Source: Ligula intestinalis (taxonomy: Eukaryota; Platyhelminthes; Cestoda; Diphyllobothriidea; Diphyllobothriidae). From it: DNA of 64,000 nt. How positions within the stretch are numbered: the stretch's first letter is position 1; each line of letters begins with the position of its first letter. Location: NCBI GenBank assembly GCA_036362985.1, contig JAYGXS010000004.1, forward strand, positions 67,586,123 through 67,650,122, in the 5' to 3' direction. This document shows, one piece after another, positions 1-10,295 of this stretch. The position numbers were made by a program, and so were the translations under genes. The notes below the pieces were generated by a model. That model saw only the letters and a program-made list of their open reading frames with translations. It did not search any database and had not been told where the DNA came from.

Positions 1-299
1 TCTATCTAAATGCAGTGCGACAATTATCTTCGTTAATTGAAGAAACTATTGCAAATCTCATCTTAGACTTTGCAGCACACTGCTAGGCGTGCGTTTGAAG
101 TGGATATATGGGTTTGCAGCCCACACAATAGCCACTAAACCAGAAATCTTTTACCCATGATTGATTTGATTTATGTGAGTATTTTGTGTGTATAACTGAT
201 TCCAGATATCTCAAAGACTACTTTAATATAAATGGATTTATTTTCAATGCAAGTGAACATGCTGTTATGACCCGCGCTTGGTACTGCTAACTATGTCGA

Positions 300-660
300 A
301 CGCCAAACCAAGAAACCCGTAAGAGTGAGACAGAGAGAAGACCGGTTGGCCAGAGAGAGGTGGAGTTTACTGCGACAAGCACGGTACAGAAAGTCAAAGC
401 AATTCAAGCCAGACACAGGGTGCATATACATTGAAGGGAGTGCGATAGACATCGTGCGACAATGGGCCAATCAGTGTCGGATGAAGATCGATAGTCACGT
501 CGCGCTCTCATGACGGCTGCGTTAGATGAGCTGGCGGCCTTTCTGTGGGATTAATAATCATGGAAATGGGCGCGCCGCTTGCGCAGGCTATCTATCTGTT
601 AGGCGTATACTAGCAGACTTATTGTGGGAGTGGGCACATTCCCAGCACATGCGTGTCTGG
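300..660. other. unclassified GC-richer segment
   Basis: A 62-codon frame at 325-513 (plus) is rich in Arg and Gln, but I recognise no family. The segment is GC-richer than the AT-rich DNA before it and could be part of a decayed retroelement terminus. Nothing proves that it is coding. Confidence 0.2.
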
Positions 661-685
661 TATCAATAAATATTTGAATAACTCG

Positions 686-1157
686 CTGTAAGTCACTTTA
701 TTAAGGGAAGAGAGCTTTCACCCTTGAACTCCCTATTCATATCCAAAAAAGCAAAAACGGTTATCCTTATCAATAGTACATGATACAAATACAGGCTTAA
801 CATTAGCGATAGATGTGAGCCAGTTTCAAACTGCTTGTGATACTTTTTCCTTTATGTCTGTCACAGTTTCGCAGCAAATGAGAATCATGTTTGCGTTTGA
901 ATGTGTTAACTGTACCTGAGAGGACCACCTCGTAAGGGATTCTGTTCCACGTTTCGACGACCCTCTACGAGAAGGCTTTTGTGTCGAACGTCCCTATGGG
1001 CCGGTTTGCTCTGCAGTTTAAAGAGATGATCCTGCAGATAATCCGCGCGAGCCAATTCGAAGAATTCATCTAATTTTGGGGCGCACTCACGGCCTCTAAC
1101 AATTCGGTTGGTTTGGATGAGGATTTGTGACATGAAAGTGTTCGGTACTAACATCAT
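686..1157 (-). pseudogene. 3' end of a family B CR1-like non-LTR retrotransposon (B1)
   Basis: The minus-strand frame at 906-1157 carries the C-terminal tail seen in CR1-like RT polyproteins: RIVRG, then a DEFFELA-like stretch, then LQDHLFKLQS and a DVR motif. The same order recurs at 12640-13029, about 58100-58380 and 61981-62292 in this window. Downstream on the minus strand, about 170 bp past the frame, lies the family 3' signature: a hairpin at 703-734 followed by a short AT-rich tail. The EN and RT domains are absent, as expected for a 5'-truncated copy. It does not encode a working protein. Family assignment rests on matching the other copies by eye. Confidence 0.72.
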
Positions 1158-1305
1158 CCAAGATAGCCAAGACTGGTAGATTTTTCAGATTTCTATCGAT
1201 ATCCTGACGATTCTACTTACGTCAGCGCTTAAATAGCCAAACGTTTAAGTACCATTAGCTGTGTTAAGCCATCGTTCTCCTTTTCCACGTACATCAGCCT
1301 TCCTG

Positions 1306-1540
1306 CTCAGTTCAGTTCAGTTTTATTAGGGAAATATAGGTAAATACCTTTGAATTCTCTCTTTGTACAAAGCTTATGATGCAGAACATATGGCGTTATT
1401 AGCAATGGAACTGCATCAGGGGGGTGGAAAATAAAAAAAACTCCTTAGGCATTTTTCATATGTCTAATTTTGATGTCACTTGTCGGATTTTAAGGAGAAA
1501 AACTGTCGCCGGTGGGGTGGGGGGAGGCGAAGGGTATATG
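1306..1540 (-). mobile_element. 3' UTR and tail of a family B-type non-LTR element (B2)
   Basis: On the minus strand this ends in a hairpin (1328-1360) with the same arms as the 3' ends at 20117-20150 and about 62390-62425, followed by a CTGAA-type tail at 1306-1323. The inner part (1425-1520) matches 20300-20390: both hold an AACTCCT block and a GGAGAAAAACTGT-like block at similar spacing. The match stops at 1540, where the 3' tail of element A1 begins. A1 therefore appears to have inserted into this copy. Confidence 0.6.
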
Positions 1541-3045
1541 TTAATAATAATAAGTTGTATATTTCAGGCCCAATGGGCCTCATCAATAAACCAAAAATTC
1601 GATAACACGAAGTACTAGAAATAATTGGTTTAACAAACAGTATCCGTAGTCTACAGCTATAAGACGAGTATAACTGTTTAGAAGCGAATTTGTTAGATTC
1701 GAAAAAATGAATATAGCGGTTTCATACGAAAAGTGAAATTCAAGGGCGCACACATATGAGCCACATCGTTATCTATATTCTGACTATGTATTCTGATACC
1801 CACTGCCTCTGTTAGTAAGGGGGGGGGTTGAAAGCAAACTCAGTCGAAGCTGAGCGTGGGGCAGAACAATAGGTGTTAACGAAACATTACTGGTATAGAC
1901 GGGTTCCCGGTACTACACACGGGTTCCCAAACCGGTGCGGCATAATAGAACATGGGGAACCCACCAGTTTATGATCGTGATGGGCACCGCCGTATGAGAT
2001 CCAGAAGTCCGTCAAATCTACAAGACCATCGTCGGGGATGTCTGAGATGCGACCAAATATATGGCCCTCATGATGGTTGATGACCAGTGAAACGAGAGCC
2101 ATCAAGACAGCATCCTGATTCCGGGGGACACGAGTCAGAGGAAGGTAGTTTCAAGAAGGGATTCTAAATTCCCGATGGTCCTTGCTCGGGATCGTGGAAA
2201 AAGCTGCCTGGAAGAGATGAGGAAAACAAAGGTTAATAGATTCAGTGTTTAGATAAATGTGTAGTCTTCGCTTGAATGGACATAGACTAGTCAACGCCCG
2301 AATAACAATCGGCAAATTATTCCAACGAAAACTATACCTAGAAGCAAAAAATAGAGATCGTTTAGAAGTGGAAGAAGCAAGAGGAGGTATAATCAACGTT
2401 GAATTTCTTTCTTTGTAAGGGCGAGTTACGGGAGTAAGGGCAGAAATCTTGGGGGAGATTTTAACTATTATTGAGGCAAAACAGGAGACAAAACCCTGCT
2501 TCCAGTCTCCTGACCCAAATAAATTTCAGTTTCGTTATCTCACATCTATCTGAGTAGGAAGTATCTGAAAATGCCGGATGGAGGACCCCTTTAGCGAATC
2601 AACTTTGGACACTTTCAATTTTTGAACGGCTAGCTTCGTTCATTAGACCGAAGAATGGACAACAGTATTCGAGAATAGGAAACACATACATACGATAAAG
2701 TCTTAGCTTAATTTCGGGAAGGTAGAAATTATAATAGATGAAGCCGCATATCTGAGCAGCTTTTGCTGTAATTTTATCAGCGTGAGGTGAAAGATCTAAT
2801 TTATTGGTGTAACTTAAACCTAAGTCCTTAATATTTGAAAATTCAGTCATGGTGCAACCTTGAAAAATGATAGGCTGTGGCAGCCTTTCAGGCCCAAAAA
2901 ACATGAACTGGCACTTAGAAGGCGAGAACTCCATCTGCCACGTGGAGCTCCACGCAGCTAGACCGTTAAAATCCGAATGGATGCGTTCTAAGCATCGCTC
3001 AGCCGTGGAATTAGAGAAGGAGCATACACATTTCAAATCATCTGC
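1541..3045 (-). pseudogene. Family A CR1-like retrotransposon, 3' part (A1)
   Basis: The frame at 2599-3045 (minus) begins at ADDLKC, the second half of the RT catalytic Y/FADD motif, and continues through the RT thumb with WSSTWQMEFSPSKCQFMFFG, IKDLGLSY and ILEYCCPFF. These are standard landmarks after the active site in CR1/Jockey-type RTs. After a break, 2151-2396 gives the C-terminus with SRYSFRWNNLPIVIR and FKRRLH, matching copy A2 at 61221-61906. The 3' end is a hairpin AGGCCCAATGGGCCT at 1566-1580 and an ATT-repeat tail at 1541-1555. Upstream, the element is interrupted by SINEs and resumes at 3579. It is inactive: frameshifted and split. Confidence 0.8.
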
Positions 3046-3578
3046 GAGATTCGAACCCGGGCCTTTGGTCATTGGGTTTACCACCCTACCTCGGCACCAC
3101 GGGCTCGTTGCTTTGTCGGTTGTGATCGGGGATATGATGGAACAAAGGTGCTCATCCGATCTATCTGGTAAGGGCACATACTTGTCCCGGAAGTGCCTTG
3201 AGGCTCGTACTTGAGCGATATCAGGCTTGTAAGCCGTCATCAGCCAGTCATACCCAATCTCAGGGGTCGGAACCCCCGAGATTCGAACCCGGGACGAGCC
3301 CGTGGTGCCGAGGTAGGTTGGTAAACCCAATGACCAAAGGTCCCGGGTTCGAATCTTTGGGGTTCTGACCCCTGAGATTGGGTATGACTGGCCAATGACG
3401 GCTAACAAGCCAGAAATTGCCATTCCGGTCTCCCTTGTCCTTGTCGGATCCACTCCATCATATTCTGCGGTCGCTAAGCGACAAGCCTGATATCACTAAA
3501 GTACGAGCCTCAAGGCACTTCCGGGACAAGTATGTGCCCTTACCAGATAGATCGGATGAGCACCTTGATTCCATATAT
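3046..3578. mobile_element. Composite of three tRNA-derived SINE pieces, partly head to head (SINE-1)
   Basis: Three pol III B-box-like sequences GGGTTCGAATC occur: minus strand at about 3047-3060, minus at about 3280-3293, and plus at 3345-3355. The plus copy (3296-3578) has a tRNA-like head, a body containing ATTGGGTATGACTGG, and a 3' part that ends in an AT run. The minus copy (about 3295 down to 3150) has the same body and 3' part but lacks about 80 bp in the middle. A further head (about 3135-3046, minus) follows it directly. A related copy lies at 11405-11548. The block interrupts family A element A1. Confidence 0.72.
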
Positions 3579-3785
3579 ATAAATATGATTGAGAGTGTTA
3601 AACTATGTTGAAATATCGTTTATTTACAGCAAGAACAACAGGGGGCCCAGAACGGTACCTTGAAGGACACCGCTAAAAAATAGCGGTAGGGGTAGAGTTT
3701 GAGGACCCCACTAAAACCTGTTGTTTTCGATTAGAAAAATATGATCCAATAAAGTCAATAAGAGGACTACAAAATACGGTAGGAT
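3579..3785 (-). pseudogene. Family A RT fragment upstream of the SINE block (A1, continued)
   Basis: Reading the minus strand from about 3775 down gives FIGSYFSNRKQQV, then SGVLQGTVLGPLLFLL, a stop, and INDI. This matches the conserved RT stretch that precedes the catalytic aspartates (consensus GVPQGSVLGPLLF). The next codons run up to a Tyr codon at 3579-3581. The adjoining ADD lies on the far side of the SINE block at 3037-3045, so the two parts belong to one element. One nonsense codon is visible in the LFLL-stop-INDI segment. Confidence 0.78.
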
Positions 3786-4143
3786 TGCGTTATGGGGTCG
3801 TGTGAGTGCGCGCGAAGCGCGCCCAACTCCAAGACGGGAGAGTGGTAATAGGGGAAAGTATGGGTGGGGCATATCAGGAGAAGAGAGAGAGTGAAATAAT
3901 TCAAAAAACAAAGAAAATTACATAGGAACGCCTAAATTTTTTTGACTGAACTAAAAATCGGCTGAACAATTGGTTTTTTGAATGATAAATGGGAAAAAAG
4001 CAGTGTGGAAACCAGAAAAATCAAGCCGCGAAAGGTAATTGGTGGAAAAATATTGAAGGAATTGAATATATTGTAGCAAATACCCTTAAGATGGCCTCAA
4101 TTGTTGTTCATTTTGCGCTACATTAAAGATGGTGGCGTACCGT
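3786..4143. other. Non-coding, nothing recognised
   Basis: AT-rich sequence with a short frame at 3711-3911 (minus) whose upstream half does not continue the RT homology. I see no motif or repeat match. Confidence 0.35.
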
Positions 4144-4320
4144 GTCACGACTTGGTTCTTTCAAGCGGACATAATGCTATTGGCTAACTGATTGGCTATT
4201 TTATGTCGGCGAGTTTATGCTATTGGCTATTGTATAAATTAAGCATTCCCGTTGGTTTATCTTCTATAATATAGACTAAATCCTGCTGTCGCTTACTTTA
4301 TAAAGATGGTCTTATGGAAG
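4144..4320 (+). promoter_or_regulatory. Promoter-like cluster: three inverted CCAAT boxes and a TATA-like box
   Basis: ATTGGCTA-type sequences recur at about 4179, 4190 and 4221, each an inverted CCAAT box. A TATA-like GTATAAATTAAG follows at about 4231-4242. The block begins with TGTCACG, which would suit the left end of an LTR. No matching second LTR was found in the window, so the LTR reading is only a possibility. Confidence 0.3.
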
Positions 4321-6640
4321 GTTGATCATCTCTCTCGGCAGCCGCCTCCAAACTTCTCCCAGATGTCATCTGCGGCCAGGACCAAGACCAGGACAGTCAA
4401 TCATCCCCGTCAAAGGACGACTTTACTGATTGTATCGATTTTTGTAGCCAGGACTAATAAATTATTTTTACAAATAGTAGTGAAGTTTAAGAGAAGCAGT
4501 CTTTGTTTAAACGGTCTTGTTCTTCTTTGGGTTCGGTTCGGTCGTTTTCATCTAGTAATTGAATTCGTTGTTTGGTTTCGGGTTATAGTCGCACGAAAGC
4601 ACCCATCGATCGTCTCTATTCGTTACAATATGGTCTCAAGGACACGCCGACTTAAACGGGGTCTGCGCCAAAGTGGACCTATTCCAGGAAGGTCCGTTTA
4701 GGCACACGTTGAGAAAATCCAATACCAAATGTGGTTTGCCTTCCGAATGAATAAAGTGCCAGAAGCTTGGGATACTTTCTGCAGCCACATAGCTCATCTG
4801 TACCCCGTGACAATGACGGAAGGTATGTATTTTTTCCTACGGCACCTAACCATTACCCAACAGAAGCGAAATTGCGCACCCGAAAACGACTGGTAAACAA
4901 ATGCCTCAATCCGGAGACTTGCTGCCTCCTGCGGTTAGAGGAAATGGAGGACATGAACATGCAGGTAGATGGCGGAAACGAAGGCAAACCCAGTGGATAG
5001 GGTATGAGTTTAATGCATGTAAAACTAGTCATAATATCAGATTATGTGGACGAAAAGACGGTGCGGTTGAGCGGAACGCCTACGGTTTCCACAGACATAA
5101 GGCAATACCCAGCAATCGCAACGCATGGGTCAGGAAGGTGGAGTGATGATGCTGGTGCGGACTTGGATAGCTCTCATGAAGGTGAGTTTCAGGAAAGTTT
5201 GTCGTAATTGTTTCTTTGTTGCAGGTGCAATCGAGCATTGCGGCAGCCACTTAACGACCAGTAAAGCAAGCGAAGATCGCCACGCATCGAAGGAAGACTG
5301 CGGCGGAAGCGATGAGAGAAACACTCCAAAAGGACCCGGCCGGGAAGGTAAAATGGATAACTTATAATTCAGCTCGTTGCATGTGCCGCAGCCAAAACTG
5401 AACTGCGCAATGGCAACGTTTATTGCAGGCGGGTAGCCGAAAGGAAAAAGAAGCGGAGGAAGCTGGATCGACGAGCGTCCAATAAAATGAAAGAATAAGA
5501 ATGTGGATGCTAGCACAGGTAAGACAGGTGAGCGAAAGCTAAAGTATTTGTAAACACCCGTGTAGAAGGAACGAACCAACCGAAGCCACCGCATGCGGTC
5601 GCAGGGGAACGGCTAAAACAGTGTGGAAGGAGGCCGTTTGTAAATATTTTTCTGTAAATGTTATTTTGTGTGAGTAAAAAGAAACACTAAATTTTAAGTT
5701 TTTGAGGTGTGGACGGGGAAATAGGACTTATTCCGTCGGCGTTTTACACAGGCTAAGTCCGCGGATTATGAAAAGTGTAACCGAGGCGAACTGTTGTGGG
5801 AATCCTAAATGACGCGGAACATGGGGACCGTAATTGAGACGCTATAAGATCCCTAAGTATGGGACCGCAGAGATAGTGGCCGCGGCTCAGTTAGTTGGCC
5901 GCAGCCGAAGCTGTACTAAGAAACAACCGGGAAGAAGAGATTCGACTGTACCGATTAACCGAAGAGTAAACTGCATTATTCACTCTTAAGTTAGTTAGTT
6001 AGTAGCCCAAGTTGAATCAGGGGTTCCCGCCGGAGTCCAAACGGGGTGCAGTTGGGGAGAGTGAGAGAAGTCGCGACCTTGGCCGGCTTGAGCCAAAGAT
6101 CGGGGGTGGTCGTGAGTTGGGTGCCTGGGCGGCAACTGCAGACGATCAGATGGTGGCAGGCATGCGCCGAGACGTAGCAATCGGGACGACAGTAGGGTGT
6201 AGGCAAGTCCATCCGGTGTTGATGCTGGCGAATCAGCATAAGTTAGCCACTGAGTTGCTGTGCCAGAGCACAATGAGTCACCCGAGGGGGGGGGGTGACG
6301 TCCCGAGGTAGCAATCGTCGATGAATAGTAACCCAGAAGGACACGTGATGACGATCGAGGAACAAGGTAAATTTGGAAGGGTGAGTCAATGCGTGATGTC
6401 CCGTAGGAACTCTAGCCGGGATAACGTTAACCATGGTAAACACGCGGACTGCTCCATTCACTCGTCCGCGTGGACGTGTAGGGGAGCCCAAAATGTGCTG
6501 AGTCACGGGATCGGCAAATGTAAGCGTTGCAAGCTAAGAAATGAGCACATGTCATGTGATCATGAGTCGTGCGATCAGAAACCGTAAGCCACCCAACGAT
6601 AGTCGTGTAGCACGCCAAGAAGTGTTCCAAAGCAAAGTAG
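4321..6640. other. GC-richer unclassified segment, possibly decayed retroelement
   Basis: Many short overlapping frames occur on both strands (for example 4306-4701 plus, 5130-5594 minus, 6012-6311 plus). None shows RT, integrase, protease or a canonical zinc knuckle. Frame 6321-6587 (plus) ends in a Cys/His-rich stretch (CKRCKLRNEH), but the spacing does not fit the gag CCHC knuckle. The base composition differs from the AT-rich flanks, so transferred or element-derived DNA is plausible. I assign no function. Confidence 0.3.
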
Positions 6641-6667
6641 AAATACGATAATAATTAAGAATAACCA

Positions 6668-6727
6668 AAGTAGGCTTACTTTTATAGACTACAAATTTCC
6701 CAGGCGCCTGGAAAAGTAAGCCTTCTT
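6668..6727. repeat. Hairpin with 16-bp arms
   Basis: AAGTAGGCTTACTTTT at 6668-6683 pairs with AAAAGTAAGCCTTCTT at 6712-6727, with one mismatch and a loop of about 28 bp. It sits just beyond the 3' side of RT fragment F1. Confidence 0.6.
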
Positions 6728-6749
6728 AAATTTTGCAAGCAGATGGTTA

Positions 6750-7605
6750 TTATAGGTTAGGAAAAATTCCGACCCCTAGAGACAACCTCACCAAAAATCC
6801 CATATCCTCTCGTTTGGCTAGAAGTGTCCTATGAGGTACTTTATCAAATGCCTTATTATGATCAAAATAGATGACTACCACAGATAACTGATAGTTACGA
6901 AGAGAAGTGAGTAGATTAAGAAGTAGATTAAGATATGTGACATGTTTCACAAGATCAGTCCGGCAAAAGACCATGCTGAGATATATTTAATATTTGATTG
7001 CTGATGTAAAAATCTGTAATTGTATTGGTGATTAATTTTCAAACAGTTTAGCTAGCGAGGGTGTTTTATGAACACCACGATAATTTTAATGTCAGATCTG
7101 TTACCAGATTTAAAAACTTGAATTACAACAGAAGTTTTACTAGAATCAGGAAAAAACGTTTTCGAGAAATATTGTAAATAATTTACTCAATAAAGGAGGA
7201 AAATCTCTTCATTGCTTAATGAATGAGTTTGGAATGTTATCCGTCCCGACTGAATGTGAATTGTTGAGACAAGCTATTTCCTTATGAATACTTGCAGGTG
7301 AGAAACCAATTCTAGTGAGATTTTCATCACACATCAGAGGTATTTCGGGTAATGGACTAGTCTCAATTGTAAAGAACTTGGCGAAGAAGGAATTTAACAT
7401 TTCTGCTTTGGCCATGATTACTACTATCGAGTAAAGGCGAAATGACTTTCTGAAGCTTAGCGGATGACCGAAAACGGAAGACTTGAGCAACGGATTGGGA
7501 AGAGTTAGCATCATTTAGTGCCAGGGACTCTCTACGCCTATGTTGTGCAAGCATTATTTTTAGCGCTAATTCAAATATTTGTGCTATCCTTAAGTGCACC
7601 GACAA
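6750..7605 (-). pseudogene. CR1-like RT fragment, N-terminal half of RT domain (F1)
   Basis: The minus strand reads, with frameshifts, through LLNSFFAKFFTIE-type and SVGTDNIPNSFIK motifs (7209-7514). It continues through VFKSGNRSDIKNYRGV and an SLAKLFENLI-like stretch (about 7020-7130), then QHGLLPDRSC (about 6960), and ends at VVVIYFDHNKAFDKVPHRTLL (6750-6974). These are RT fingers and palm landmarks in the correct order, including the first catalytic region (FD.NKAFDKVPH). The YADD half is missing. The element is inactive and probably related to family A or B; the lineage cannot be settled by eye. Confidence 0.75.
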
Positions 7606-7689
7606 AGAGCTATTAGATGGATCATTAAGTTACTTCCGCAATTTTTAAGTCTATTTTGGAGAAAATGTGGAACGTTAGATCGGATGTCC

Positions 7690-7945
7690 TGCTGCTGAAA
7701 GAGTTTGAATCATATCAGGAGGAGGCCATCGCGGTTTTTCACTATCCTAATGGTCACAAGAGGATTCTCACGTACCGATAGAAGTGATAGAGAGAAGCTG
7801 GCCACCACTGTTAATCGTAATTCATTTCCGCCCGGTTCAGTTTATTTAAGGGTGGTAGACATTGTCTCCGGAGGCCCTATTAAAAACTATACTCAATATA
7901 TTCAATTTGTTCTTGTCTCACATATCTGCTATCATCCATGAAATG
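7690..7945 (+). other. Short unclassified frame upstream of F2
   Basis: A 78-codon frame at 7705-7941 shows no motif I can name. It may be part of the same decayed element as F2, but I cannot align it with other copies. Confidence 0.2.
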
Positions 7946-8361
7946 CTTGAAGAAAATTTCAGAATGGGTTTGTCGGTCGATGTTTTCTACATTGACGTCA
8001 GTAAGGCAGTCGACAAGCTTCCACACAGATGACAAATATCAAAGCTTCATCAAATGGGTGTGACTGGAAAGCTACTCAACTGGTTAGCCGACTTACTGAG
8101 AGGAAGAAGTCCGCGGCCTATAATGCTAACGAATTACACATATTAGAAAGCGATTTTAAAATGATGATATTTTAACGGATATTAAATTATCGGCCTACCA
8201 TACTTAATAAAGTTTTAACATTTACGCTGCTGGTGGAGTTGCTCAGACAGAGCAGCAATTATCCACTTTGTTTCGCATCGTATTTACTTCTTAGCACAGC
8301 ATTAAGTTTGTAATGATGAGGTCCTCCGGACCTAAGATATGAAATTCATTCATTTATTCAG
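7946..8361 (+). pseudogene. RT fragment joined to a non-LTR 3' end (F2)
   Basis: The plus strand at about 7960-8140 reads SVDVFYIDVSKAVDKLPHR, a stop, then KLHQMGVTGKLLNWLADLLRG. This is the RT palm segment (consensus VYLDFSKAFDKVPH...LL.WI..YL). Only about 180 bp later comes a typical 3' terminus: hairpin AGGTCCTCCGGACCT at 8319-8333 and an ATTC/ATTT-type tail at 8344-8360. The catalytic YADD half and the C-terminus are therefore missing through an internal deletion. This piece has no long ORF and was found by reading frames directly. Confidence 0.7.
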
Positions 8362-8560
8362 ACGTTTATCCCAATGGACTGGTGTCTGAGCAACACGCGA
8401 CTTCCACAATATATTTTATATATAAACATATATAGATCTTTCTATACTCATTAGGAACTGCAAGAGTCTATTGTCGGGGACACGAAATCCATTTTAAGAC
8501 TGCCCGCATGGACTTTATACCCTAAAAAGGGAACAAACCACCTTCTTAAATGCTCAAATC
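8362..8560. other. Spacer between F2 and D1
   Basis: Intergenic AT-rich DNA with a short TATA-rich run at about 8408-8435. No feature recognised. Confidence 0.3.
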
Positions 8561-8921
8561 AGGGCAAGCAGATAATAATATGTGCATTATGCCAGTCAGT
8601 ATTGGTATGTTTCAGCTTTTGTGTTTTGTCAATACTGGGCGAGATAGGGATTTGTTTCAAGTGAAAAAACCCGACGTTAAAGGTATGATACGAAAGAAAT
8701 ATATGTACAGTTGTTAGCTGAGTTGACACATCAGCAGTTGAAAAAATTGCATATCGTTTGAGGACATTAATTCGAGATGGATAGGGTTGGCACGAGAACA
8801 CAGGGTTATCAGTCTTCCTTCAATGGCTGTCGGCAAAAGTTGCGCGCTAGCGGCTGAAGGGTTAGCGGACTGCAGGCTGTTGCTGCAGTTGCATTATCTT
8901 CAGCATGAAGCCTGGCGGGGT
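8560..8921 (-). mobile_element. 3' UTR of family D element D1
   Basis: The minus-strand sequence at 8575-8700 matches 40614-40735 (plus) closely, including the shared string CGCCCAGTATTGAC. In both places it lies about 200-400 bp after the same C-terminal coding end. This identifies it as a family D 3' UTR rather than a separate repeat. Similarity stops near 8580, which may be close to the element's 3' end. Confidence 0.65.
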
Positions 8922-9368
8922 TCAAAGTCCACGAACGCCATCAGAATGAAAGAAAGATTCCACCGAGTCGGCACCCAAAATTCGTGAAAGTTGTCCTGAA
9001 TGTAGAAAACTAGTCCTAGCTCCCTTAAACAAAGGGTAGCTTTGCTGGGTTATGATAGTTTTGGACAGTTTACTCCAGATTGATATGGCGTTCACTGAAA
9101 TGAATTGCCGGTACTTAACTGTGCGTGCCATAGGAAGAAATAAAAATACGTCTCGATGACTGGCGCGTCGAGAGTTCTCAAGCTGCCTTGTTGTACTGAG
9201 AGGATTGAAGTTTTGACCATTAAAAATTGTGTAGGCTAACTTACGGTGTTCTGTAGTAAAAACTCTTCTAGTGAAGAAGTGCTGCACCGATTCTATTTTC
9301 TTCGGTTCGCTAAGACGCAGAAGACTGAATAGGGGCGAGCAGCATTCAAGACTAGGTCTCACGTGCAT
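8922..9368 (-). pseudogene. Family D non-LTR polyprotein, C-terminal part (D1)
   Basis: This 148-residue frame begins at HVRPSLECCSPLFS, the conserved VRP.LEY region after the RT thumb. It continues through KIESVQHFFTRRVF, a SHRDVFLF segment and AISIWSKL, equivalent to the WN.LP motif in other CR1-like copies. The nucleotide sequence from about 9210 down to 8870 is repeated at 40120-40400 (plus). It follows the RT frame at 9438-10295 after a short frame break of about 70 bp, so both belong to one element. Confidence 0.8.
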
Positions 9369-9437
9369 ATTATAATAGCAAGTTATTACCTTTATGGTCT
9401 TAAAATTTCTAAGGATAAATCCGGTGGTTCAGCGTGC

Positions 9438-10295
9438 TTACGAGACTATCAGAACACAGTGCTCTGACAAATTGAGACTACTAGAATAGGATATTCCCAA
9501 ATCCTTGATTACTACTGGGACATTTAGCTCATGACGATCTATGCTTAATTTCGGTTGATGATCGTCACCAAAAACCAAAACGGAACATTTGTGCCATGAA
9601 AGGGTGAGGCGCCATGTGCAACACCACTGGGCGACGGCCAGAAGATCCTTTTTTATCAGCTCGAGCATGATGTTGCGATCTGCCGCTTTATATAGATAAG
9701 CGACTTTTAAATCATCAGCATACATGAAGGGTCTAACATACTGAAAACAATTTGAAACGTCGGTGACAAACAGGCAAAATGGGAGTCGACCCAGTTTACT
9801 ACCCTTTATAACTCTACTCCTCACATGCGTGGGGTTGGAGATAACATAGGAAATTTTTACTTGTTGTGTGCGAGCATCCAAATAGGAAGATATGAAGTTT
9901 AGAGGCCTGCTACCTATGCCGAAGGAGGCCAGTTTCAGAAGGAGGAGGTTATGATCGACCCTATCAAAGGCCTTAGTAAAATCAACATAGACGTTATAAA
10001 TGGCAAAACCGCTGTCTCTAGATTGCAGCACATAATCGAAGAAAGAGAACTTGCAGATGTCACAAGAACTTTTCTCGAGAAAGCCATGTTGAGCTGCATT
10101 GAGCAGGTTGTTCTCTGTCAAGTGACGCATCATTTTTCCTTTGATCAAGGTCTCTAATATCTTCGAGGCTGTGGGAAATGTATTTATTGGCCTTAAGTTG
10201 TCGAATGACGTCGATCGGCCATGCTTGCGAATAGGCTTTATGTGCGATTCCTTCCACAACGAAGGAAAGGTTTCGCTCTCAAGAGCAAGATTCAA
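9438..10295 (-). pseudogene. Family D non-LTR reverse transcriptase (D1)
   Basis: This 285-residue frame covers most of an RT domain. In order it shows WKESHIKPIRKHGRS, NLRPINTFPTASKILE, QHGFLEKSS, YVDFTKAFDRVDHNLL (first catalytic Asp), SSYLDARTQQVKISY, SRVIKGSKLGRLPFCLF and FMYADDLK (YADD catalytic pair near residue 190). The usual GVPQGSVLGP is degraded to VIKGSKLGR. The end reads HCVLIVS where a run into the thumb is expected, so the frame is lost near 9440. Family role: target-primed reverse transcription of its own RNA. This copy is broken, but it is the best preserved non-LTR RT in the window. Copy D2 at 63111 matches its N-terminal half. Confidence 0.88.

Noticed and set aside
1887..2105. 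72-codon minus frame as a separate gene
   Set aside because: It lies in the 3' UTR position of element A1, between the coding end and the terminal hairpin.
5130..5594. 154-codon minus frame as a membrane protein gene
   Set aside because: Hydrophobic stretches come from reading a purine-rich plus strand backwards; no start context, no family motif, and overlapping frames on the other strand are equally long.
6321..6587. Gag zinc knuckle in a Cys/His-rich frame
   Set aside because: Cys and His spacing does not fit CCHC, and no other gag or pol feature is near.
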